Source: Bacteroidota bacterium (lineage in GTDB: Bacteria > Bacteroidota > Bacteroidia > 2-12-FULL-35-15). From it: 11,147 nt of DNA. Location: positions 1 through 11,147 of the forward strand of contig JAIOQD010000575.1 in assembly GCA_021413595.1 (NCBI GenBank), in the 5' to 3' direction. How positions within the stretch are numbered: position 1 is the first letter of the stretch; each line of letters begins with the position of its first letter. Below, in pieces: positions 1-7,092 of this stretch. The notes beneath the pieces were generated by a model. The model had not been told where the DNA came from and ran no database searches. It saw only the letters and a program-made list of their open reading frames with translations. Position numbers and translations under genes: made by a program.

Positions 1-764
1 TGAAATCCTTTATATGAACTGGTTGAATAGGAATAAATTTGTAGTGAAGGAGGTGCAGAAGTACTTATATTTGTTATAACTCCACTAAATGCGCCTCCAA
101 TTTTTTTATATAATAATGTAGATGAAAATTCTGCTCCAAATGAAATATGCTTTTGTAAATAAATATTAAACCCTGCAATAGCACCTATACCTGACGCAAA
201 TCCTCCTTCAGCAGTTGCTCTATCTTCAAATCCACCAGTATATTTATTACTTGGTAAATCTCTTGATTCAAGTGTATTGCTGTATTCCATTTTACTATAC
301 TGTAAATAAGATGCGGTCATCCCACAATATGATTCCATAAACTTTTTCTTCATAAAATTCCATTGAATGCCTGGAATATATCTGTAAATTTTTTGATCAA
401 TACTTTGATTGATAGTTGAATGGCTGATGGGATTGCTTGAAGTAAGATCGGCATTGTTATCGTAATAGTTGGTTAAGGTAATATTTGTTGTTCCAAATTC
501 AAAACGAAGCAAAATATCGTTTCTGATAAAATACTTCGGAATAACGCTCAATGAAAGAGAGTTATTTTTTATACTACCGAAGTTATTAAAATTGCCTTTT
601 GCATATCCCCAACTATTCCATTCCTGCTCTCCAACCTGTGCATCAAAGCTATTTATTGCCACAGAGCAGCCCCATTTATGTTTTGGCTCAGGGTTGTCAA
701 GTTGAGCATGCACAGTATGTGTTAGTATAAAAAATAATAATAAGATAAATGTTTTCGTTTTCAT
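1..764 (-). CDS. Outer-membrane beta-barrel protein, N-terminal part (runs off the left edge)
   Basis: The minus strand is open from an ATG at 764-762 to the window edge: 254 codons and no stop. The protein begins MKTKTFILLLFFILTHTVHA, a basic start and hydrophobic core ending in a signal-peptidase I site, with Gln21 as the likely first mature residue. The mature part alternates polar and aromatic residues and is rich in Tyr, Phe, Ser, Asn and Gly. Strand-like segments such as SLSVIPKYFIRNDILLRFEFG and ISFGAEFSSTLLYKK are separated by polar loops, which is typical of porin-like beta-barrels of the Bacteroidota outer membrane. I cannot name the family or a ligand. There is no Shine-Dalgarno sequence before the ATG, as is usual in this phylum. 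It is divergent from uvrB and separated from it by 407 bp. The C-terminus lies outside the window, so full length and barrel size are unknown. Confidence 0.8.
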   Translation of the reverse strand, partial: MKTKTFILLLFFILTHTVHAQLDNPEPKHKWGCSVAINSFDAQVGEQEWNSWGYAKGNFNNFGSIKNNSLSLSVIPKYFIRNDILLRFEFGTTNITLTNYYDNNADLTSSNPISHSTINQSIDQKIYRYIPGIQWNFMKKKFMESYCGMTASYLQYSKMEYSNTLESRDLPSNKYTGGFEDRATAEGGFASGIGAIAGFNIYLQKHISFGAEFSSTLLYKKIGGAFSGVITNISTSAPPSLQIYSYSTSSYKGF

Positions 765-1171
765 GTAATTAGTTTTAATTGATTTTATAGGTAAGCACAA
801 TGTACCATTAAAATATATTTTCAAATTTTATATACAAAAATCAATGCAAAGCATATTTATTCGATAACAAGCAATTTTTCAAAATAAATCTGCAATAATA
901 TTCCATTATTTTGAATTTACAAATAAAATTTATGAACATTTCTGATGTTTTGAATATCCAAAATGCCATAAAATATTGGTACCTCCTATTTTATTGGTAT
1001 ATGTTTTAGTCTAAAAAATTTCGCTATCAGTTCGAGTTCAATGTCATTTAGTTCGAGCTAAAGCGATAACAAAAGAAGACATGGTTGGATTAAACATATT
1101 AAGTAATGATATTTGTTAATCAAATTATCACATTTTTAAATTACCAAATTAATGGCTAACTTCGCTTTACA
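765..1171. other. AT-rich divergent intergenic region between the barrel protein and uvrB
   Basis: No credible gene lies in these 407 bp. The region must hold promoters for both flanking genes. On the minus strand, AAAATTTG at 829-822 is one base off the Bacteroidota -7 box, with a TTG 17 nt upstream, and would give a leader of about 50 nt. The best plus-strand candidate is listed separately. The octamer AGTTCGAG occurs twice, at 1030-1037 and 1050-1057, exactly 20 bp apart, about 60 bp upstream of the plus-strand candidate promoter. ATTGGTA also occurs twice, near 975 and 993. No hairpin followed by a T-tract is visible. Confidence 0.6.
1085..1115 (+). promoter_or_regulatory. Candidate promoter of uvrB
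   Basis: TTG at 1085-1087 is followed after 20 nt by GATATTTG at 1108-1115. The Bacteroidota primary sigma factor recognises TTTG near -33 and TAnnTTTG near -7 with about 19-21 nt between, so the -7 box has one mismatch (G for the first T). Transcription would begin near 1122 and leave a leader of about 50 nt before the uvrB ATG. The same TTG-N20-GATATTTG arrangement appears at 4705-4735 before the lipoprotein gene. In DNA this AT-rich, one-mismatch hits are easy to find by chance. Confidence 0.3.
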
Positions 1172-2996
1172 ATGGATTTTAAAATAACTTCCGATTTTCA
1201 ACCTACAGGCGATCAACCATCTGCTATAAAGCAATTAGTAAATGGTGTTCAAAACAATTTACCTGCACAAACCCTATTAGGCGTTACAGGTTCCGGAAAA
1301 ACATTTACCATTGCCAATGTAATTGAGCAAACACAAAAGCCTACTTTAATATTAAGTCATAACAAAACATTAGCAGCTCAATTGTATGGAGAATTCAAAC
1401 AATTTTTTCCGAAAAATGCTGTAGAATATTTTGTAAGTTATTATGATTATTACCAGCCGGAAGCTTTTATTCCTAGCTCAAACACCTATATCGAAAAGGA
1501 TTTATCCATCAATGATGAAATTGAAAAATTACGATTAAGCACCACCTCTGCCCTACTTTCTGGCAGAAGAGATGTGATTGTGGTTTCATCTGTTTCCTGC
1601 ATTTATGGTATTGGAAATCCGATTGAATTTAAAAGTAATGTCATCCAAATTAAAAAAGGTGAAATAATTAGTCGTAATAAATTTTTGCATCAATTAGTTG
1701 GTAGCCTTTATTCACGTACCACAGGAGATTTTTTGCGTGGTAATTTCCGCGTAAAGGGTGATACTGTTGACATCAATCTTGCTTATGCAGATTATTCCCT
1801 GAGGGTTGCTTTCTGGGATGACGAAATTGAAGACATTGAATTTTTTGAAACCTTAAGCGGAAAAAGCATTGAAAAATTGGATAATGTTACTATTTATCCA
1901 GCAAATATTTTTGTTACCAGTCCTGATTCCATGAAAAGCGCCATATATCAAATTCAAGAAGATATGGTAAAACAAGTGGATTATTTTAAAGAAATTGGCA
2001 AACATCTTGAAGCAAAACGCCTTGAAGATAGAGTTACTTATGACCTAGAAATGATGCGAGAACTAGGTTATTGCTCTGGTATTGAAAATTATTCGCGCTA
2101 TTTTGATAATCGGTTAGCAGGTTCAAGACCTTTTTGTTTATTGGACTACCCCTGCAGAATATGAGTTACAACGTTCAGAAGGCATTATTGCTGAACAAGT
2201 TATTCGTCCTACAGGTCTTTTAGACCCCATTATTGAAGTAAGACCAAGTGTAAATCAAATTGATGATTTGCTGGAAGAAATTGACAAAGTAGCCAAACGA
2301 GATGAACGAATTTTGGTTACCACACTTACCAAACGTATGTCGGAAGAATTACAAAAATACATGCTAAACATCGGTATCCGCTGTCGTTATATCCATTCGG
2401 ATGTAGAAACACTTGAACGTGTTCAGATTATGCAAGATTTACGTCTTGGTGTTTTTGATGTATTGATAGGAATTAATCTTTTACGTGAAGGTTTGGATTT
2501 ACCAGAGGTTTCTCTTGTTGCCATTCTTGATGCGGATAAGGAAGGATTCCTCCGCTCTGACCGTGCTTTAACACAAACAGCAGGCCGTGCTGCCCGTAAT
2601 TTAAACGGAAGAGTAATTATGTATGCTGATAAAATTACCGGCTCTATGCAACGCACCATTGATGAGACAGAGCGCAGACGACAAAAACAAATTGCATACA
2701 ATCTTGCTCATGGTATGGTTCCAACAGCATTAAATAAATCAAAGGAATCAATTATGGGACAAACAACGGTGGTGGTTGATTCAAAAGGTAAACTGGCACG
2801 TGCTTATGTTGAAAATGAAACAATTAATTATGCTGCCGATCCTGTTGTGCAATTTATGACCAAAGAAGAGTTGCAAAAAGCCATTACCCGCACTCGAAAA
2901 GCCATGGATGTTGCAGCCAAAGCATTTGATTTTGCTGAGGCAGCGCGCTTACGCGATGAAATGTTTGCTCTTGAAAAATTATTTAACAGCAAATAG
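1172..2996 (+). pseudogene. uvrB: uvrB, excinuclease ABC subunit B, disrupted by an internal deletion and frameshift
   Basis: UvrB is the helicase-like damage-verification subunit that UvrA loads and that recruits UvrC. Positions 1172-2164 encode the normal N-terminus: start MDFKITSDFQPTGDQPSA, Walker A GVTGSGKTFT at residues 37-46 (Lys43), the DNA-gripping beta-hairpin region SYYDYYQPEAFIPSS at 89-103, and GYCSGIENYSRYF near 299. After LLDY at 2138-2149 the frame reads PCRI and stops. The other frame resumes at once with TTPAEYEL (2145-2168), [14 protein letters not shown], the second helicase domain ([25 protein letters not shown]) and a C-terminal UVR domain ending at 2996. Compared with E. 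coli UvrB, about 66 residues are missing between LLDY and SATP, including the DESH Walker B box. The rest aligns well and would restore a normal length of about 670 residues. As written it cannot make an active UvrB. A real deletion and an assembly error both fit. Confidence 0.93.
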
Positions 2997-3032
2997 TTTT
3001 GTTGATAGGGTCGTATTAAAATCTATTGGTTA
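2997..3032. other. Short spacer after uvrB with the left target duplication
   Basis: These 36 bp separate the uvrB stop from the MITE-like element. The last three bases, TTA at 3030-3032, are the left copy of the presumed target duplication. No terminator hairpin with a T-tract is visible. Confidence 0.5.
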
Positions 3033-3357
3033 GAGCCAGTTTAAATTTTATTCAAAATTAATTCTATCAGTACATTTAATTAATTTCTTAAATAATCTTT
3101 AAATTGTGAATAAAAACCATATTTATTTACAATGTTCCTCTCTGACCTGTTCTTCTCTGAAGAAAGAATTCGCTTTTTCTCCAAGAGAGATTTTGTTCTT
3201 GATTTTAGCAATTTTTCGATAATAACAAGATCCCTTCTACTACGAAGAACAGGTCACAAAAAGTTCGGGATGACACAACCGGAAGTTGTTTCAACAGAAA
3301 CTAAGCAATGAATAAAGTATTCAATAAAAAATATGTAATTAAATTTTAAACAGGCTC
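3033..3357. mobile_element. MITE-like non-coding element with IS5-type ends and TTA target duplication
   Basis: The left end GAGCCAGTTTAAATTTTATT (3033-3052) and the reverse complement of the right end, beginning GAGCCTGTTTAAAATTT (3357 inward), agree at 17 of the first 20 bases without gaps. The trinucleotide TTA sits directly outside both ends (3030-3032 and 3358-3360). A 3-bp TNA duplication and GAG-type ends are, from family knowledge, features of IS5-family elements such as the IS1031 group. The 325 bp hold no convincing reading frame, so this looks like a non-autonomous derivative moved by a transposase encoded elsewhere. Inside is a second, 12-bp perfect inverted repeat, listed separately. 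The element lies between the uvrB 3' end and the convergent AI-2E transporter, and its right-hand TTA is that gene's TAA stop codon. Confidence 0.6.
3144..3255. repeat. Internal inverted repeat (12-bp arms) inside the MITE-like element
   Basis: GACCTGTTCTTC at 3144-3155 is the exact reverse complement of GAAGAACAGGTC at 3244-3255; allowing one mismatch the arms extend to 14 of 15 bases. The left arm also forms a local hairpin, TTCTTC-tct-GAAGAA at 3150-3164. On the minus strand the right side reads TGTCATCCCGAAC, then the arm, then AGAAGGGATCTTG. This resembles the TGTCATCCCGAA...GGGATCT intergenic repeats I recall from Bacteroidota genomes. Transcribed RNA could fold into a stem with an 88-nt loop region. 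There is no T-tract right after the arm. Confidence 0.6.
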
Positions 3358-4455
3358 TTAATGTCCTGAGGATTTTTTTGCTTTAAACCACTTTTTTATT
3401 TTGACAGCTAATGGCCATTTTTTTTGCGTTGTTTCCGTTTCTCCTAATAAAAAACCATAGGGTTTCAGCGTATCGACATTATCAAACACTATTTTAAGCA
3501 TGGCTATAAGAGGAATAGCGAGGATAACTCCCGGTATTCCCCAAATAAGCTCCCCTAAAACCAGCGCCAGAATAGTAAATAAAGGATTGATCTTTACCTG
3601 AGGTCCAACAATGATGGTTTCAAGCACCCAGCCTTGTATAAATTGTACTATTCCGTAAGTAATAACAATACCTGCGAGCATAGAACTGTCGCCTCCCTTT
3701 ACCGCAGATACCAATACTGTTAAAGTAGTTCCTGTAATATTGCCTATAAAGGGAACAATTTCAAGCATACCACAAAGAATAGCAAAAAACCAGGGATTTT
3801 CAACACCTGCAATGGTGAAACCTATAGCATACATTATCCAAAGAAAAACGATCATTTTGGCCAGACCTAATAAGTATTGCTGCGAAACTTTTGCTGCCTT
3901 GTAAACCACTTCGCGTACTTCATTTTTTTTATCAGCTGGAGAAAGCTGAAAAATAAAATCTCTGATATGAATACGATAATAAAGCAATAAATAAATATAT
4001 ACAAGCACCAAGATAAAATTGGTGAACAGATACGCCAAAGAGCCTAAAATAGTGGGTATTACCTTTGCAACTGATGATTGTTCCCCACGAATAATGCGAG
4101 TTTGCTCCACTTTTGAAATATTTGCATTATCGTAAACATATTGTTGAAGTTCATCAAAAATTTTGGTGGCTTTTGCTCTTATTATTGCCGCATCATTTGT
4201 CAATTCCGAAATTTGCCACTGTATTAATATCACTACACCGGCTATAAGTATTAGTAAAATTAGAAGGCAAAATAAAGGAGCTACTAATTTGGGGATTTTT
4301 TTTCCTTCAAGCCACTTGCAAAAGGGCAAAAAAATGGTAGCCAGAATTGTTCCAATAAATAATGGCATAAAAAAATCTTTGCCAAAATATAGTCCTGAAA
4401 AAATAAGGAATAATAGCAGCAATTTCCTTGTCAATGGTGAAGAAGAGCCTACCAT
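3358..4455 (-). CDS. AI-2E family transporter (PerM/YdiK/TqsA-like inner-membrane protein)
   Basis: The 365-residue protein starts at the ATG at 4455-4453 and ends in TAA at 3360-3358. It has a hydrophobic pair near residues 11-45 and another at 58-80, a soluble segment of about 60 residues, a helix at 138-160, and a C-terminal block of membrane segments between about 198 and 325. The C-terminal block carries the family signatures: EIVPFIGNITGT at 232-243 and the run from ETIIVGPQVKINPLF (279-293) through ELIWGIPGVILAIPLIAML (302-320). Length and layout match the AI-2E transporter family (PF01594). Members include E. coli TqsA, linked to autoinducer-2 export, and sodium/proton antiporters; substrate cannot be told from sequence. 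The tail after 345 is basic. The gene converges on uvrB, and its stop codon is the right target duplication of the adjacent element. No clear promoter match was found upstream. Confidence 0.93.
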   Translation of the reverse strand: MVGSSSPLTRKLLLLFLIFSGLYFGKDFFMPLFIGTILATIFLPFCKWLEGKKIPKLVAPLFCLLILLILIAGVVILIQWQISELTNDAAIIRAKATKIFDELQQYVYDNANISKVEQTRIIRGEQSSVAKVIPTILGSLAYLFTNFILVLVYIYLLLYYRIHIRDFIFQLSPADKKNEVREVVYKAAKVSQQYLLGLAKMIVFLWIMYAIGFTIAGVENPWFFAILCGMLEIVPFIGNITGTTLTVLVSAVKGGDSSMLAGIVITYGIVQFIQGWVLETIIVGPQVKINPLFTILALVLGELIWGIPGVILAIPLIAMLKIVFDNVDTLKPYGFLLGETETTQKKWPLAVKIKKWFKAKKSSGH

Positions 4456-4750
4456 GACAATATATTCGTTTTACAATGCAACCACATCTTAATTTGAAAA
4501 TCGAGTTTATTATTTAAATCATTCATTTTTTGCAAAATACATACCATGTACTTTTCACTAAAAAGAAAAAAGAAACAGATTTTTTAGTAGAAAAATATAC
4601 CCAAATAGGTCGTTTATAGCAAAATACGCTTGTATAACGCCTCTACTCCCCGTTAAATGCAATTTCTTATAAAATTAGCCTCAGAGAAATAATCATTCTA
4701 AAACTTGTTTTATAAAAATCAAAATTCGATATTTGAAGAAAGGAATCATT
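4456..4750. other. AT-rich divergent intergenic region
   Basis: No gene is visible in this stretch between the divergent transporter and lipoprotein genes. TTG at 4705-4707, 20 nt, then GATATTTG at 4728-4735 repeats the one-mismatch promoter pattern seen before uvrB, but lies so close to the ATG at 4751 that the leader would be only about 10 nt. A loose inverted pair, CGTTTATA near 4611 and TATAACG near 4633, could form a weak stem. No transfer RNA, riboswitch or terminator is recognisable. Confidence 0.5.
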
Positions 4751-5215
4751 ATGCGGAAATATTTTACACTAATTATTTTAGTTTCAGTTACGCTGTTTGT
4801 GGCTTGTCATAAAAAGAAAATGGCCAATACAAAAACGATAACTCCGGTAATTACGCCTACTACCAATGCATCATCCGAAATTAAAAACGTAATAGTAGAT
4901 TCAAATCTTGACATCGCAACTATTGGAGGAGCTTTAACAAATGTTGATAGTTTAGCAATAAAAGGAGATGTGTTATCAATCTTTGTAAACTATAGCGGAG
5001 GTTGTAAAGACCACAATTTTGACCTGTATTCAAACGGAATGTACGCAAAATCACTCCCCCCTAAATTAACATTGTTTTTAAAACATACTGATAATGACGA
5101 TGGTTGCAGAAGTTTAATAAATCAAGAATTAAAATTTAATATTTCTGCTGTAAAATATACAAGTTCATTATCAATAAAAGTAGGAAGCAAATTTATTAAA
5201 TACGAACCAAAATAA
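4751..5215 (+). CDS. Small secreted lipoprotein of unknown function
   Basis: I start this gene at the ATG at 4751 rather than an in-frame TTG at 4733. AGAAAGGA (4737-4744) sits 6 nt before that ATG, a rare clear Shine-Dalgarno in this window, and the resulting N-terminus MRKYFTLIILVSVTLFVAC is a textbook lipoprotein signal. Cys19 would be lipidated and is followed by HKKK and a Thr/Pro-rich linker. The 154-residue product then has a compact domain with a YSGGCKDHNFDL segment (Cys85, His88) and NDDGCRSLI (Cys119). The two cysteines could pair as a disulphide or, with His88, bind a metal. I recall similar YSGGC...H / D-C-R-L-I proteins annotated only as hypothetical in other Bacteroidota. The protease gene follows 52 nt downstream on the same strand, so co-transcription is possible, but a functional link is inference. 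Confidence 0.82.
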   Translation: MRKYFTLIILVSVTLFVACHKKKMANTKTITPVITPTTNASSEIKNVIVDSNLDIATIGGALTNVDSLAIKGDVLSIFVNYSGGCKDHNFDLYSNGMYAKSLPPKLTLFLKHTDNDDGCRSLINQELKFNISAVKYTSSLSIKVGSKFIKYEPK

Positions 5216-5248
5216 GTACTGGAGTTAGGTAATATTTAATAAGTACTG
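5211..5248. repeat. 11-bp direct repeat AATAAGTACTG
   Basis: AATAAGTACTG occurs at 5211-5221, overlapping the lipoprotein stop codon, and again at 5238-5248, 20 nt before the protease ATG. Each copy contains the palindrome AGTACT. The 27-bp spacing is between two and three helical turns. It could be a regulator site or a local duplication; nothing in the sequence decides which. Confidence 0.4.
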
Positions 5249-5267
5249 TTTTAAAAATCAAAAAATT

Positions 5268-6968
5268 ATGAAATCAAAAATTCTATTTTTAGCAGCAACC
5301 CTGCATATTACATTTTACATATTACCTATTACATCCTTGGCACAAGATAACGAAGGAGGGATACCATATAGCATTGAGCAGCAACTGAACGATGATCTTA
5401 TAACAGCTGTAAGTACTCCTCCTTTTGATTTTGCGCCATTAATTGCATTATCGGAACAAAGAGTAAAACAAGGAACCTACGAGTTGACGGATAGACTGTT
5501 TGATGTGAACTATGATCTGTTAAACTCAGGTACTTCAACAACCCTGGCCAATGGTGATAAACTATGGAAATTAAAAATTGTTTCTCCGGGTGCAAAAAAA
5601 ATATCGCTTTATTATCAAAATTTTTATTTGCCCGAAGGGGCTAAACTATTTGTTTACAATGCAAACAGGACAGAAGTAATTGGTGCATTTACCTCAAAAA
5701 ACAATGAAGAAGCCGGCTCTAATGAAGGAATCTTCTCCACTGATCATTTGTCCGGAGATGTTCAAATAGTTGAATATTACGAACCAAAAAACGTGAAAGG
5801 ACAAGGGCATTTTAGTATTTTCAGAATTGCTCATCAGTTTAAAAGCATACAGATCAATGAATCCGAGACTTGTCAAAAAGATATTAATTGCCCGGATGGA
5901 GCCAACTGGCAAAATCAGAAAAAGGGAGTAGTGAGGATCATGGTTGTTATTGGTAGTAATGCGGGATGGTGCAGTGGTTCACTTGTTAATAATACAGCAC
6001 TTGATTGTAAAAAATATATTTTAACCGCTATGCATTGTGCTATGGATGATCAAGATGTTGAAACAACCGCATACAGCCAATGGAAATTTTATTTTGATTA
6101 TGAGAAATCCGGTTGTGCCACCGGAACAGCGCCATCAAAAGTAAAAACAGGTTGCACGAGACGCGCAGGTGCAGTTGATGGTGGCGGTTCAGGATCAGAT
6201 TTTTTGTTGATAGAAATTACTTCTACTACATTTCCAACAGGTGTTACACCTTATTACAATGGCTGGACCCGTGCTACCACCGTAAGTCAGGGTGGTGTTG
6301 GAATCCATCATCCAGCCTCTGATTGCAAAAAAATATCAACTTTCAATACTACTCCTACCTCTACATCATGGGGATTCCAAGTACCCAATACACATTGGCG
6401 ATTTGTATGGCAAGCGGGGCACGGCAGTACAGAAGGCGGATCATCAGGCTCTCCTGTATTCAACAGTTCCGGTTTAATTTTCGGAACTCTTACCGGAGGA
6501 GGCTCTTGCTGTGTGTTAAATGGTTGCGGCTTTTCCAACAGCGGTCCAACACAATCTGATGCTTACGGAAAACTATCCTATCATTGGACTTCTAATGGAA
6601 CCACAAATTCAAGACAATTAAAACCATGGCTAGATCCTACTAATTCAGGTGTTACAACCTTAGCCGGCTCATTTACCTGCACTCCAGCTTCTGTTGCAGA
6701 CAACTTGTTAGACAGTCGTGTAAACATATATCCAAATCCCAGCAGTGGTTCATTCAATGTTTCAATAGAACTTACAAAAACAAATGACATTGATATTACA
6801 GTTTATAATATTGTGGGGCAAGAAGTTTCACATAAAAAAATTGATAATACACTTGGTGGCACTTATACCATGGATCTGACCAACAATGCTGATGGTGTTT
6901 ATTTTATTCATATCAAAACAAACAGTTATAGTATTGTTAAAAATGCAGTATTATTGGGATCGAAATAA
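5268..6968 (+). CDS. Lysyl-endopeptidase-like trypsin-fold serine protease exported by T9SS
   Basis: This 566-residue preproenzyme has four parts. A signal peptide covers about 1-25 (cleavage near SLA/QDN), a propeptide runs to about 197, a chymotrypsin-fold protease domain covers 198-470, and a T9SS type A sorting domain covers 484-566 (VNIYPNPSSGSFNVSI to the end). The catalytic triad is His256 in TAMHC, Asp311 in SDFLLIEI and Ser393 in GSSGSP. The protease domain resembles Achromobacter lysyl endopeptidase as I remember it: SGSLVNNTA at 236-244, GIHHP at 345-349, and SDAYGK at 430-435, where Asp431 aligns with the lysine-selecting Asp225. Cysteines 202, 208, 235, 257 and 283 match positions of its disulphides. 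The position equivalent to its His210 appears to be Thr409. It should act outside the cell or on the surface. There is no Shine-Dalgarno before the ATG, only an A-rich leader. Confidence 0.92.
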   Translation: MKSKILFLAATLHITFYILPITSLAQDNEGGIPYSIEQQLNDDLITAVSTPPFDFAPLIALSEQRVKQGTYELTDRLFDVNYDLLNSGTSTTLANGDKLWKLKIVSPGAKKISLYYQNFYLPEGAKLFVYNANRTEVIGAFTSKNNEEAGSNEGIFSTDHLSGDVQIVEYYEPKNVKGQGHFSIFRIAHQFKSIQINESETCQKDINCPDGANWQNQKKGVVRIMVVIGSNAGWCSGSLVNNTALDCKKYILTAMHCAMDDQDVETTAYSQWKFYFDYEKSGCATGTAPSKVKTGCTRRAGAVDGGGSGSDFLLIEITSTTFPTGVTPYYNGWTRATTVSQGGVGIHHPASDCKKISTFNTTPTSTSWGFQVPNTHWRFVWQAGHGSTEGGSSGSPVFNSSGLIFGTLTGGGSCCVLNGCGFSNSGPTQSDAYGKLSYHWTSNGTTNSRQLKPWLDPTNSGVTTLAGSFTCTPASVADNLLDSRVNIYPNPSSGSFNVSIELTKTNDIDITVYNIVGQEVSHKKIDNTLGGTYTMDLTNNADGVYFIHIKTNSYSIVKNAVLLGSK

Positions 6969-7042
6969 TTGGTTTATCTAGTAAAAAAATTAAATTAGGC
7001 AATAATCTTTTTCTTAAAATTAAGAACTCAACTTTTAATGAA

Positions 7043-7073
7043 TTTGGCTTCTTAAACTAAAAAATTACATTTG
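7043..7073 (+). promoter_or_regulatory. Consensus Bacteroidota promoter of the zinc-ribbon gene
   Basis: TTTG at 7043-7046 (-33), a 19-nt spacer, and TACATTTG at 7066-7073 (-7) match TTTG-N19-TAnnTTTG without a mismatch. Transcription would start near 7080, giving a leader of about 13 nt before the ATG at 7093 and no room for a Shine-Dalgarno. This is the best promoter in the window and supports the phylum assignment. The rest of the 124-bp gap after the protease gene shows no clear terminator. Confidence 0.72.
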
Positions 7074-7092
7074 TGTGGTTTAGAAATTTATT

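Noticed and set aside
2130..2170. Simple one-base sequencing frameshift in uvrB
   Set aside because: A single indel cannot remove the roughly 66 conserved residues that are absent between the two frames.
1172..2996. Two independent genes, a short UvrB-like protein and a separate helicase-UVR protein
   Set aside because: The downstream part has no plausible start: it runs in frame back to the junction and the two parts together cover one UvrB exactly apart from the deleted block.
4600..4660. Integron attC-like site (TATAACG near 4633, GTTAGGT at 5224-5230) flanking the lipoprotein gene as a cassette
   Set aside because: The 4600-4660 region lacks a GTTRRRY/RYYYAAC pair and a long imperfect stem. 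One chance GTTAGGT is not enough.
4456..4732. Transfer RNA or small RNA gene in the gap
   Set aside because: No cloverleaf stems, no T-loop GTTCRA sequence in the right place and no terminator hairpin could be found.
4733..4750. TTG start giving a six-residue longer lipoprotein
   Set aside because: The ATG at 4751 has a good Shine-Dalgarno and yields a standard lipoprotein signal; the longer form adds MKKGII before it and overlaps the Shine-Dalgarno.
6292..6790. Reading frames of 60-80 codons on both strands over the protease gene
   Set aside because: They are out-of-frame shadows of a strongly supported gene and have no recognisable protein features.
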